Part shown: positions 24,264-32,208 of the stretch, one piece after another | Numbering within the stretch: the first letter of the stretch is position 1 | How the letters are laid out: each line of letters begins with the position of its first letter | Assembly: GCA_934102335.1 (NCBI GenBank) | Contig: CAKOSP010000001.1 | Location: 1-64,000 of the forward strand | Direction of reading: 5' to 3' | Source: an uncultured Bacilli bacterium | Lineage (GTDB): Bacteria > Bacillota_I > Bacilli_A > RF39 > UBA660 | DNA length: 64,000 bases | The notes under the pieces: generated by a model | What the model was told of the DNA's origin: nothing | Databases searched by the model: none | The model's input: the letters and a program-made list of their open reading frames with translations, nothing else | Translations under genes and position numbers: made by a program

Positions 24264-25146
24264 ATATATTTGTTCATATTTAACATATTTGGAAAAAGAA
24301 TTAGGGTACACAAATGATACAATTAAAAGTTATGAAATAGATTTAAAACAATATGCCATGTATTTAAAACTTAAAAAAATAAATTTTAAAAATATTAACA
24401 AGGATACAGCCAGAGATTACCTTAAATACTTAGACAATTTAAATTTGACTAACAAATCTATTTCACGAAAATTAAGCAGTTTAAGAGGCTTTTACAATTT
24501 TTTGGTTGATATTTTAGTTACTGATACAAATATCTATGAATCAATTAGTAATCCTAAAGTTGAAAAAAAATTACCAGAATTTTTAAATTATGAAGAGATC
24601 AACAATCTTTTGGAATCAGTTAATACATCAACTGCACTTGGAATACGAAATAGACTTCTTTTAGAATTAATCTATGCTACTGGTATTCGATTATCAGAAT
24701 GTGCTAATTTAAAACTTTCTAATATTAATAAGTATGAGAATTCTTTAAAAATTTTTGGAAAAGGTCAAAAAGAAAGAATCGTTTATTACGGAGAATACGC
24801 AGAAAAATATTTAAATTTATATTTAAGTGAATCTAGAGATAAACTTCTTAATGGAAAAAATAGTGAGTATTTGTTTATTAATCATTTTGGTAATCAATTA
24901 CATGCTGAAGGCATTGAAAATGTTTTAAAAGAACAAGTAAAGAAAATAAGTTTAAAACATAAGATAAGTATTCATACATTAAGACATACATTTGCTACGC
25001 ATTTATTAAATAATGGAGCGGATATTAAAACGGTTCAAGAACTATTAGGCCATTCTTCACTTGCAACCACAGAAATATATACTCACATAACTAGCGAAAG
25101 GGTAAGAGAAGTATATAACAAAACTCATCCACGTAACAAAAAGTAA
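24244..25146 (+). CDS. xerD: XerC/XerD-type tyrosine recombinase
   Basis: A 300-residue protein with the two-domain structure of Xer recombinases: an N-terminal SAM-like DNA-binding domain (about 1-95) and a catalytic domain with ATGIRLSE (Arg), GKGQKER (Lys), HTLRHTFATHLL (His-x-x-Arg), LLGHSSLATTEIYTHI (His, then nucleophile Tyr). Length is exactly that of chromosomal XerC/D, so the likely role is chromosome dimer resolution rather than an integrase of a mobile element. The symbol could be xerC or xerD. The ATG at 24244 is preferred over the in-frame TTG at 24235. Confidence 0.9.
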   Translation: MEENLSKYICSYLTYLEKELGYTNDTIKSYEIDLKQYAMYLKLKKINFKNINKDTARDYLKYLDNLNLTNKSISRKLSSLRGFYNFLVDILVTDTNIYESISNPKVEKKLPEFLNYEEINNLLESVNTSTALGIRNRLLLELIYATGIRLSECANLKLSNINKYENSLKIFGKGQKERIVYYGEYAEKYLNLYLSESRDKLLNGKNSEYLFINHFGNQLHAEGIENVLKEQVKKISLKHKISIHTLRHTFATHLLNNGADIKTVQELLGHSSLATTEIYTHITSERVREVYNKTHPRNKK

Positions 25147-25208
25147 CTATTTAGAATTGTAATCTTTAATTTTTTTTGTTAAAATAAAATTAATCATAGG
25201 TGACTAAG

Positions 25209-25898
25209 ATGAATAAAAATCAAAAAATAGGAATATTAAAAATTGTTATATTAGTTTTAGCAATAGTGGCAATTACCATAGGAATTTCCTATGCCATATT
25301 TACGGCCCAAATTGGTAATGGAGCTCAAACACCCATAAAAGGTGGATCATCAGACGTTGAACAGTTAACGTTTGGAGGAAGTACAGAGCCAATTATTTTA
25401 GCAATGACCCAAGACAGTTTAGCACAAGGCACGAACGGTGGAAAATTATTAACGGGTAATGTAAGTGTTACCTTAAAAGCAAATTCAACTGGTGCATCAC
25501 AAGATTATACATACTATATATATTTATACATTAAAAGTAATGATTTTATTTATACAGCATCCGGAAGCGCTCCTGAAATAGTACTGGCTTTTTATAATCC
25601 CGCTGGAAGTATAGTTCAATCCGTAACAGGGTTAACCTATGTAAATTCAGCAACATATCCATATTTAAATACTAATGGATTTGATATAACTATAAAAAAG
25701 GGACTATATAATCTTACAACTCAATCCACCGGAACTATACCAAAAGGAACTTCGATGACGAGAACTTATAATTATAAAGTAGGAATTCAAAATTTACCTT
25801 TTGATCAACAAAAAAATGTTGGTCACAAAATGGAGGCATATATAATTATTTCGCCAGAAGAATTAACTGTAGCAAAAGCAGAAACATTAGTAGGTTAA
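25209..25898 (+). CDS. SipW-type secreted surface protein (short form)
   Basis: A 229-residue secreted protein. Its N-terminal hydrophobic segment ends in TIGISYAIFTAQIGNG, the A-x-Y-A-(Y/I)-F type signal used by TasA/CalY (camelysin)-like proteins cleaved by SipW-type signal peptidases. The mature part is a beta-sandwich-like domain with the shared pattern LTFGG...I.LAMTQ. It is the simplest of five related proteins in the window, with no extra C-terminal modules. The start is ATG 25209, six bases after AGGTGA; the GTG at 25200 is part of that ribosome site. No sipW gene lies in this window. Confidence 0.8.
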   Translation: MNKNQKIGILKIVILVLAIVAITIGISYAIFTAQIGNGAQTPIKGGSSDVEQLTFGGSTEPIILAMTQDSLAQGTNGGKLLTGNVSVTLKANSTGASQDYTYYIYLYIKSNDFIYTASGSAPEIVLAFYNPAGSIVQSVTGLTYVNSATYPYLNTNGFDITIKKGLYNLTTQSTGTIPKGTSMTRTYNYKVGIQNLPFDQQKNVGHKMEAYIIISPEELTVAKAETLVG

Positions 25899-25923
25899 AA
25901 AAGCATCGTCAAGATGTTTTTTT
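25897..25923 (+). terminator. Rho-independent terminator
   Basis: AAAAAAGCATC pairs with GATG plus the T-run (core CATC 25904-25907, GATG 25913-25916), loop GTCAA. Confidence 0.65.
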
Positions 25924-25976
25924 ATGTCCATAAATGTTAAAAAAACTAAAAAAAAATAGTATTTTAAATAGGTGCA

Positions 25977-25985
25977 TGTTATAAT
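25977..25985 (+). promoter_or_regulatory. Extended -10 promoter for ppdK
   Basis: TG-T-TATAAT at 25977-25985, 16 nt before the start codon. No good -35 is seen 17 nt upstream. Confidence 0.6.
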
Positions 25986-26001
25986 AAACACGGAGGCAAA
26001 A

Positions 26002-28638
26002 ATGGAAAAGAAAAAATATGTATATTTATTCAGTGAAGGTAATGCAAACATGAGAAACCTTCTTGGTGGTAAAGGTGCTAACTTAGCGGAAATGACTAAC
26101 TTAGGGCTTCCAGTACCTCAAGGTTTTACCATTACTACTGAAGCATGTACTCAATATTATGAAGATGGTAGAGAAATAAACCAAGAAATTCAAGATGAAA
26201 TAAATGAGTACATTAAAAAAATGGAAGAAATTACAGGAAAGAAATTTGGAGACAAAGAAAATCCTCTTTTAGTTTCTGTACGTTCAGGAGCTAGAGCTTC
26301 AATGCCTGGTATGATGGATACAATACTTAACTTAGGATTAAATGAAGAAGTAGTTAATGTTATTGCTGAAAAATCAAATAATCCCCGTTGGGCATGGGAT
26401 TGCTACAGAAGATTTATTCAAATGTATTCTGATGTAGTTATGGAAGTTGGTAAAAAATATTTTGAACAACTTATTGATGAAATGAAAGATAAGAAAGGTG
26501 TTAAACAAGACATCGAACTTGATGCTGATGACTTAAAAGAATTAGCAAATCAATTCAAAGTAGAATATAAATCAAAAATCGGAACAGATTTCCCAGATGA
26601 TCCAAAAGAACAATTAATGGGAGCTATTAAAGCTGTATTCCGTTCATGGGATAATCCAAGAGCTAATGTTTACAGAAGAGATAATGATATTCCTTACTCA
26701 TGGGGAACTGCTGTAAATGTTCAATCTATGGCATTTGGTAATATGGGTGATGATTGTGGAACAGGAGTTGCCTTTACAAGAGACCCAGCAACTGGTGAAA
26801 AAGGATTATTCGGAGAATTCTTAACAAACGCTCAAGGTGAAGACGTAGTTGCAGGTGTAAGAACTCCAATGCATATTTCTGAAATGGAGCAAAAATTCCC
26901 AGAAGCATTTAAACAATTTAAAGAAGTTTGTAAAACTCTAGAAGATCATTATAGAGATATGCAAGATATGGAATTTACTGTTGAACATGGTAAACTTTAT
27001 ATGTTACAAACAAGAAATGGAAAAAGAACTGCTCAAGCAGCATTAAAAATTGCTTGTGATTTAGTAGACGAAGGAATGCGTACTGAAGAAGAAGCAGTAG
27101 CAATGATTGATCCTAGAAACTTAGATACATTACTTCATCCACAATTTGATGCTAAAGCTTTAAAAGCAGCAACACCAGCTGGTAAAGGATTAGGAGCTTC
27201 TCCAGGAGCTGCTTGTGGTAAAGTTGTATTTACAGCAGAAGACGCTGAAGCTTGGCATGAAAAAGGAGAAAAGGTTGTACTAGTTAGACTAGAAACTTCT
27301 CCAGAAGATATTACAGGTATGAAAGCATCTCAAGGTATTTTAACAGTTCGTGGTGGAATGACTTCACATGCTGCAGTAGTTGCTCGTGGTATGGGAACTT
27401 GTTGTGTATCAGGCTGTGGAGATATCGTAATGGACGAAGAAAATAAATGCTTCACATTATCTGGTAAAACATATCATGAAGGTGATTTTATCTCTTTAGA
27501 TGGTACTACTGGTAATATTTATGATGGAGCTATTCCTACAGTTGATGCAACAATTGCTGGTGAATTTGGTCGTGTTATGGAATGGGCTGATAAATTTAGA
27601 ACACTAGGAGTTAGAACAAATGCAGATACTCCAAGAGATACTAAAAAAGCTATTGAATTAGGAGCAGAGGGAATTGGTCTTTGCCGTACAGAACACATGT
27701 TCTTTGATGAAGAAAGAATTTTCAATTTAAGAAGAATGATTTTATCTGAAACAGTTGAAGATAGAGAAAAATACTTAAATTTATTAATTCCATATCAAAA
27801 GAATGATTTCAAAGAAATGTATAAAGAATTACAAGGACGTCCAATGACAGTACGTTATATTGACCCACCTCTACATGAATTCATTCCTAAAACAGAAGCT
27901 GAAATGAAACAATTAGCAGAAGCTATGAATGTAACAGTTGAACATGTTCAAGATGTTTGCAATAGTTTACATGAATTTAACCCAATGATGGGACACAGAG
28001 GCTGTCGTTTAGCAGTTACTTACCCAGAAATTGCAAGAATGCAAACTCGTGCTTTATTAGAAGCTGCAATTGAGGTTCATGAAGAAGATGGATACGATAT
28101 TACTCCTGAAATCATGATCCCTCTTGTTGGCGAAGTAAAAGAATTAAAATATGTTAAAGATATAGTAGTTGAAACAGCTGAAAAGGTTAAAACTGAAAAA
28201 AATTCTGATATTGATTACCATATTGGCACAATGATTGAAATTCCTCGTGCAGCATTAACTGCCGATGAAATTGCTAAAGAAGCTGAATTCTTCTCATTTG
28301 GAACTAACGATTTAACACAAATGACTTTTGGATTCTCAAGAGATGATGCTGGTAAATTCTTAGGTTCTTATTATGAAAAGAAAATTTATGAACAAGATCC
28401 ATTTGCTAGATTAGATCAAAAAGGTGTTGGTCAATTAGTTAAAATGGCTGTTGAAAAAGGTAAAGCTACAAGACCTAATATCAAATTAGGAATTTGTGGT
28501 GAACATGGAGGAGATCCATCTAGTGTTGAGTTCTGTCATAATGCAGGATTAACATATGTTTCTTGTTCTCCATTCAGAGTTCCAATTGCTAGACTTGCTG
28601 CTGCACAAGCCGCTATAAAAAATAAGAGAAACAAGTAA
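26002..28638 (+). CDS. ppdK: Pyruvate, phosphate dikinase
   Basis: An 878-residue enzyme interconverting pyruvate, ATP and phosphate with PEP, AMP and pyrophosphate; in low-GC anaerobes it commonly works in a PPi-dependent glycolysis. The nucleotide-binding domain has GGKGANLAEMTNLGLPVPQGF and SVRSGARASMPGMMDT. The swivelling domain has the phospho-His loop GGMTSHAAVVARGMG (His about 456). The PEP-binding barrel has GLCRTEHMFF, GHRGCRL and GICGEHGGDP. Length is normal. Codons are slightly less AT-biased than neighbours, as expected for high expression. The ATG at 26002 follows GGAGG; the GTG at 25972 lies before the -10. Confidence 0.97.
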   Translation: MEKKKYVYLFSEGNANMRNLLGGKGANLAEMTNLGLPVPQGFTITTEACTQYYEDGREINQEIQDEINEYIKKMEEITGKKFGDKENPLLVSVRSGARASMPGMMDTILNLGLNEEVVNVIAEKSNNPRWAWDCYRRFIQMYSDVVMEVGKKYFEQLIDEMKDKKGVKQDIELDADDLKELANQFKVEYKSKIGTDFPDDPKEQLMGAIKAVFRSWDNPRANVYRRDNDIPYSWGTAVNVQSMAFGNMGDDCGTGVAFTRDPATGEKGLFGEFLTNAQGEDVVAGVRTPMHISEMEQKFPEAFKQFKEVCKTLEDHYRDMQDMEFTVEHGKLYMLQTRNGKRTAQAALKIACDLVDEGMRTEEEAVAMIDPRNLDTLLHPQFDAKALKAATPAGKGLGASPGAACGKVVFTAEDAEAWHEKGEKVVLVRLETSPEDITGMKASQGILTVRGGMTSHAAVVARGMGTCCVSGCGDIVMDEENKCFTLSGKTYHEGDFISLDGTTGNIYDGAIPTVDATIAGEFGRVMEWADKFRTLGVRTNADTPRDTKKAIELGAEGIGLCRTEHMFFDEERIFNLRRMILSETVEDREKYLNLLIPYQKNDFKEMYKELQGRPMTVRYIDPPLHEFIPKTEAEMKQLAEAMNVTVEHVQDVCNSLHEFNPMMGHRGCRLAVTYPEIARMQTRALLEAAIEVHEEDGYDITPEIMIPLVGEVKELKYVKDIVVETAEKVKTEKNSDIDYHIGTMIEIPRAALTADEIAKEAEFFSFGTNDLTQMTFGFSRDDAGKFLGSYYEKKIYEQDPFARLDQKGVGQLVKMAVEKGKATRPNIKLGICGEHGGDPSSVEFCHNAGLTYVSCSPFRVPIARLAAAQAAIKNKRNK

Positions 28639-28703
28639 TAGCCGATAATTCCCGGATTTTACAAGGATTTATCCATTTGCTATTCAGTCGAAATTGCATA
28701 TTT

Positions 28704-28757
28704 AAGACTAAACCTGAATATATAATCGCATATGTTTACGGATTTAGTCTTTTTTTT
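28704..28757 (+). terminator. Terminator after ppdK
   Basis: AAGACTAAA (28704-28712) pairs with TTTAGTCTT (28743-28751), followed by a T-run. The loop is long (30 nt) and itself AT-rich. The stretch 28639-28703 holds nothing I recognise. Confidence 0.7.
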
Positions 28758-28789
28758 GTTATAAAAGATAAAAGAGGATTGATATATAT

Positions 28790-28936
28790 ATGATAAATGC
28801 AATTAGAAGTTATTGTACTATTCGCAATGCCGATGAACGATTAAATTTAGGACGTTTTCAAGGTGAAGATATTAGTTTTGCTGACAAAATGAAAGGATTT
28901 GATTTTGCCAGTTCTACAAGATTAAGTTTAGGATGA
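28790..28936 (+). CDS. Possible 48-residue protein
   Basis: ATG at 28790 to TGA at 28934-28936 encodes a 48-residue peptide containing SYCTIRNADERLNLGRFQG and SFADKMKGFDFA. GAGG lies about 11 nt upstream, rather far for a ribosome site. Its composition looks like a real folded peptide rather than random AT-rich frame. No family recognised. It lies between the ppdK terminator and the JAMM gene. Confidence 0.35.
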   Translation: MINAIRSYCTIRNADERLNLGRFQGEDISFADKMKGFDFASSTRLSLG

Positions 28937-29014
28937 AAAATGAAAAGAATATATCAATAAAAAATAAACTATTATTTTTTGTGCCACTATGCTATACTTT
29001 TGACAGTGATAAGT

Positions 29015-29791
29015 ATGAAAATTAAAACTATTAAAGATGTTGTAGATTCAAATTTGTTTCCTGATAATAGATTCCAGGCTATTATGCAACAAACAGAGTA
29101 CATATTAAAAGAACATAAATCTATTTTTTCAAATAAAGATATGGATATAAGTGATACTCCAATATCTCCAATGAATTTAGACGATGAGTATACCCCAATT
29201 TTATTTGACCAAAACGTAGTTGAAACATATGAAAAACTAGTAAAAATGATAAATGAACCTGACACAGCTGTAGAATACTCTTTTATATTATTAGGTAAAA
29301 GTGCAGTTTTAGCTGATGAAAATTGTTATGTAATTGATCAATTAATAGATTGTACTTTGTATAATAATTTAAGTAATAGACAAACTCAAATTGATGAAGA
29401 AAAATTAAACAAAGTTATTAAAAAAGCCCAAAGTGAAGGTTATAATTTTATTAGTTTAGGCCATACGCATCCCAATATTCCCGAAGATGAAAGAAAAATT
29501 ACAGTTGCCAATTTTTTAACTGATGAACAAAAAAAACTTGAGTTTATAAGAGCAGCTGGTTTAAATATTTCTTTACAAGATTTTGTTTCATATGAAAGTT
29601 TGTATAATTATTTTAAATCTAACCCAAGTATAAGGACTGCTCAAACAATTATTATGTATAACGGAGAAATAGCAATGTTTAGCAAAAGTAAAAACAAATT
29701 AAATAGAATGACTATTATAATGGATATGATAAATGGCAAAGAAATATATGTCTCAAGTAAAGAAGATTATAAAAAAAGTACCCATATTTAA
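29015..29791 (+). CDS. JAMM/MPN-type putative metalloprotease
   Basis: A 258-residue soluble protein with the elements of a JAMM (MPN+) zinc site: Glu in VEYSFILLGK (about 86), HTHP (about 150) and, after an insert, ISLQDFVSYE (S-x-x-D, about 186). JAMM enzymes cleave isopeptide or peptide bonds next to ubiquitin-like or similar tails. The 30-residue gap between HTHP and SxxD is longer than usual, so activity is uncertain. The start is the ATG at 29015; upstream in-frame codons overlap a -10-like TATACT (28990-28995). A P-loop kinase gene follows 15 nt later. Confidence 0.6.
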   Translation: MKIKTIKDVVDSNLFPDNRFQAIMQQTEYILKEHKSIFSNKDMDISDTPISPMNLDDEYTPILFDQNVVETYEKLVKMINEPDTAVEYSFILLGKSAVLADENCYVIDQLIDCTLYNNLSNRQTQIDEEKLNKVIKKAQSEGYNFISLGHTHPNIPEDERKITVANFLTDEQKKLEFIRAAGLNISLQDFVSYESLYNYFKSNPSIRTAQTIIMYNGEIAMFSKSKNKLNRMTIIMDMINGKEIYVSSKEDYKKSTHI

Positions 29792-29806
29792 AAAAGAGTG
29801 TAAAAA

Positions 29807-30403
29807 ATGATAAGTAAGGAAGACCAAATAAATGAGGCTAATTCAGATTTATTAATAAGTAGATTTGTTAATAAAGATCCGTATATAAAAGATATTACTC
29901 AAGATAAAATTATAAATATAACTGGAGAGTCTGGAAGTGGTAAATCAACATATACTAAAAAGTATCTAAATAACGAAAAATATATTGTAATAGATACCGA
30001 CGAAATAATTAAAGATACACCAACTAATAATAAAGATTGCCTTGCATTTAGAAAATTTTTAAAGAAAAAATATAATGGTAATATTCCAGACATATGTAAT
30101 GAGTTTAGTACCATTTATAATGATATATTAAATTATTATAAGAACCAAGGTAAAACACTAGTTATAGATTCAGCACAATTTAGGAATTTAAAAACAGATG
30201 ATGAAATAAAATTATTAAAAGGAAAAATTATTGTTTTACGAACTTCTATAGAAGAATGTTATAAAAGAGTAATAAATAGATGGAAAGAGATAAATAAAAA
30301 TTATAATGAAGAAAAATTAACTAAATACAAAAATAAAAAACTTGGAATGTTTGAATGGTACAAATCGTTAAATAATTTTTTAATAAAGATTGATAGTTTA
30401 TAA
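29807..30403 (+). CDS. P-loop kinase-like protein
   Basis: A 198-residue protein with Walker A GESGSGKST (about 40-48), a Walker-B-like TLVIDSAQF (about 118) and a lid-like helical region with RVINRWKEINKNYNEEK. The fold is that of small-molecule kinases or zeta-toxin-like phosphotransferases; the substrate cannot be named. It is probably co-transcribed with the JAMM gene upstream. Ribosome site GAGTG. No antitoxin-like gene is adjacent. Confidence 0.65.
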   Translation: MISKEDQINEANSDLLISRFVNKDPYIKDITQDKIINITGESGSGKSTYTKKYLNNEKYIVIDTDEIIKDTPTNNKDCLAFRKFLKKKYNGNIPDICNEFSTIYNDILNYYKNQGKTLVIDSAQFRNLKTDDEIKLLKGKIIVLRTSIEECYKRVINRWKEINKNYNEEKLTKYKNKKLGMFEWYKSLNNFLIKIDSL

Positions 30404-30455
30404 TTTCGCGCTAAAAGGTGACGATTAATTAAATATATAGAAAAAATAAAATATT

Positions 30456-30475
30456 AAGCCGATAGGCTTTTTTCT
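30456..30475 (+). terminator. Rho-independent terminator (AAGCC-GATA-GGCTT)
   Basis: AAGCC (30456-30460) pairs with GGCTT (30465-30469), loop GATA, followed by T residues. The same core hairpin recurs at 57580-57591. Confidence 0.7.
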
Positions 30476-30487
30476 TTTTATTTTCTA

Positions 30488-30496
30488 TGATATAAT
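30488..30496 (+). promoter_or_regulatory. Extended -10 promoter for the serpin gene
   Basis: TG-A-TATAAT at 30488-30496, 32 nt before the start codon. Confidence 0.6.
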
Positions 30497-30528
30497 AAAA
30501 CTATAAATAATATACGAGGAGGAGTTAT

Positions 30529-32124
30529 ATGAAAAAAGGTAAAGGAAAGCCGATTTTATTTATAGTTTTAATTGTGATGTTATCGGGAATCGTCACAAGT
30601 TATTTTTATCTCAAGCAAAGTCATCAAACAGAAAATAATGTTAATACAACTTCCGAATACGCAATGAAGAGTAATTCTTTAGAAAATTTTGATTTATCAT
30701 TTTTGAAATTTGAGCAAAATGAAAAAAATATTGTTTATAGCCCACTATCAATTAAGTATGCTTTGTATATGTTAAGTGAAGGTGCTAATGGTCAAACTAA
30801 AACACAAATTGATAATGTTATTGGTAGTTATAAAATAAATAACTATTCAAATTCAGCAAATATGTCATTTGCCAATGCTTTATTTATAAAAGATTCATAT
30901 AAAAATTATATAAATAATGATTATATTAATACAATAAAAAATAAATTTAATGGGTCAGTAATATTTGATTCTTTTAAAACTACAGATAATTTAAATAATT
31001 GGATTAGCAAAAATACATTTAATTTAATAAATGATATAGAAGATGATATCTCAGATTTAGACTATATACTATTAAATGCCTTAGCAATAGATATGGATTG
31101 GATAAATCTTATGCAGCCTGTACAGGGCAAAATATTATATGACCAAAATCACACTCACTATGGATGGGACTATTATGTAGAATTAAAAAATGAGCAATAT
31201 AATGGTTCTAAGGTAATCCATAATATTGAAGCTTTATATGATAATGGAAATTCTTCCAATTACCACGCATTAGTTTTTAATAATATTAATAATACTAGAT
31301 CTGTGACAATTGGTGCTGTTGTTAATAAATATGATATTGTTAAAACCTTAGGTAGAGATGAAATAAAAGAAAATATAACAAAATTATACAATGAATGGTT
31401 AGATCAAGGTGGGTGTGATGGTCGAGAATTTGATCCGCCAACAGAAGAATTTGTTGAAGATTATATAACTAAACTTGATAGCAATTACAAAGATATCTCA
31501 AGTTCTACTGATTTTAGATTTTTAAATAATGATGAAGTTAAAGTATTTGCAAAGGATTTAAAAACTTATAATAATATTTCTTTAGAATATATTGGTATAA
31601 TGCCACAAAAAGAAAGTTTGCATAATTATATTAACAATCTTGATGCTTCCAAAATAAACGAAACATTAGACAATTTAAAATCTATTACATTAGAAGATTT
31701 TGAAGAAGGAGTTGTAACTAAAATATCAGGATACATTCCATTGTTTAAGTATAGTTACAAATTTGACTTAATCGAAGATTTAAAAAATTTAGGCATTACT
31801 GATGTTTTTGATCAACAAAAATCGGATTTATCAAATTTGACCACTAAAAAAGACTCTACTATAAGTCGTGCTCAGCATAAAGCAACTATTGAATTTTCTA
31901 ATGATGGTATTAGAGCTGCTGCTGTTAATGAATTTATTGGAGGCGGAGATACGTCTTGCTCATTTCCTTACAAGTATGAAATACCTGTAAAAGAAATTGA
32001 TATGACTTTTGACAAACCATATATGTATATTATTAGAGATAAAGACACTAAAGAAGTTTGGTTTGTAGGTACAGTGTATGAACCACTTTTGAACCCTCAA
32101 AATAATTATAATTATGATAAATAA
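30529..32124 (+). CDS. Membrane-anchored serpin family protease inhibitor
   Basis: A 531-residue protein. One N-terminal membrane segment (about 6-27) is followed by a serpin domain: IVYSPLSIKYALYMLSEGANGQTKTQID near residue 65, NALFIKDSY, a strand with LLNALAIDMDW, a C-terminal reactive-loop hinge FSNDGIRAAAVNEF (about 460-474), and FDKPYMYIIRDKDTKEVWFVGTV. Serpins trap serine or cysteine proteases irreversibly through loop insertion; the small-residue hinge supports an inhibitory type. It is longer than the usual 370-400 residues because of an insert around 200-330. Anchored outside, it could protect the cell from host or competitor proteases. Ribosome site GAGGAGG. Confidence 0.9.
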   Translation: MKKGKGKPILFIVLIVMLSGIVTSYFYLKQSHQTENNVNTTSEYAMKSNSLENFDLSFLKFEQNEKNIVYSPLSIKYALYMLSEGANGQTKTQIDNVIGSYKINNYSNSANMSFANALFIKDSYKNYINNDYINTIKNKFNGSVIFDSFKTTDNLNNWISKNTFNLINDIEDDISDLDYILLNALAIDMDWINLMQPVQGKILYDQNHTHYGWDYYVELKNEQYNGSKVIHNIEALYDNGNSSNYHALVFNNINNTRSVTIGAVVNKYDIVKTLGRDEIKENITKLYNEWLDQGGCDGREFDPPTEEFVEDYITKLDSNYKDISSSTDFRFLNNDEVKVFAKDLKTYNNISLEYIGIMPQKESLHNYINNLDASKINETLDNLKSITLEDFEEGVVTKISGYIPLFKYSYKFDLIEDLKNLGITDVFDQQKSDLSNLTTKKDSTISRAQHKATIEFSNDGIRAAAVNEFIGGGDTSCSFPYKYEIPVKEIDMTFDKPYMYIIRDKDTKEVWFVGTVYEPLLNPQNNYNYDK

Positions 32125-32126
32125 TT

Positions 32127-32150
32127 AGCCTGCTTTTTTACAAAACAGGC
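32127..32150 (+). terminator. Terminator hairpin after the serpin gene
   Basis: AGCCTG (32127-32132) pairs with CAGGCT (32146-32151) and runs into 19 T. Confidence 0.85.
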
Positions 32151-32169
32151 TTTTTTTTTTTTTTTTTTT
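32151..32169 (+). repeat. 19-nt poly-T tract between terminator and promoter
   Basis: An unbroken run of 19 T directly precedes CTATGAT, a likely -10 region of the next surface protein gene (TATGAT 32171-32176). The run occupies the space where the spacer and -35 would lie. Length slippage could alter expression. Confidence 0.6.
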
Positions 32170-32208
32170 CTATGATATCATGATAATAATAGGGTAAGTG
32201 ATTTAAAC

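Noticed and set aside
24244..25146. Tyrosine recombinase as sign of an integrated element
   Set aside because: Size and sequence are those of chromosomal XerC/D; flanks show no attachment repeats, tRNA or phage genes.
28711..28745. TATAATCGC followed by a stem, reminiscent of a purine riboswitch core
   Set aside because: Only the first conserved block is similar; the second helix and the other conserved junction are missing. The sequence is the loop of the ppdK terminator.
29807..30403. Zeta toxin
   Set aside because: Only the P-loop is convincing; no epsilon-like antitoxin lies beside it, and the overall fold could be any small kinase.
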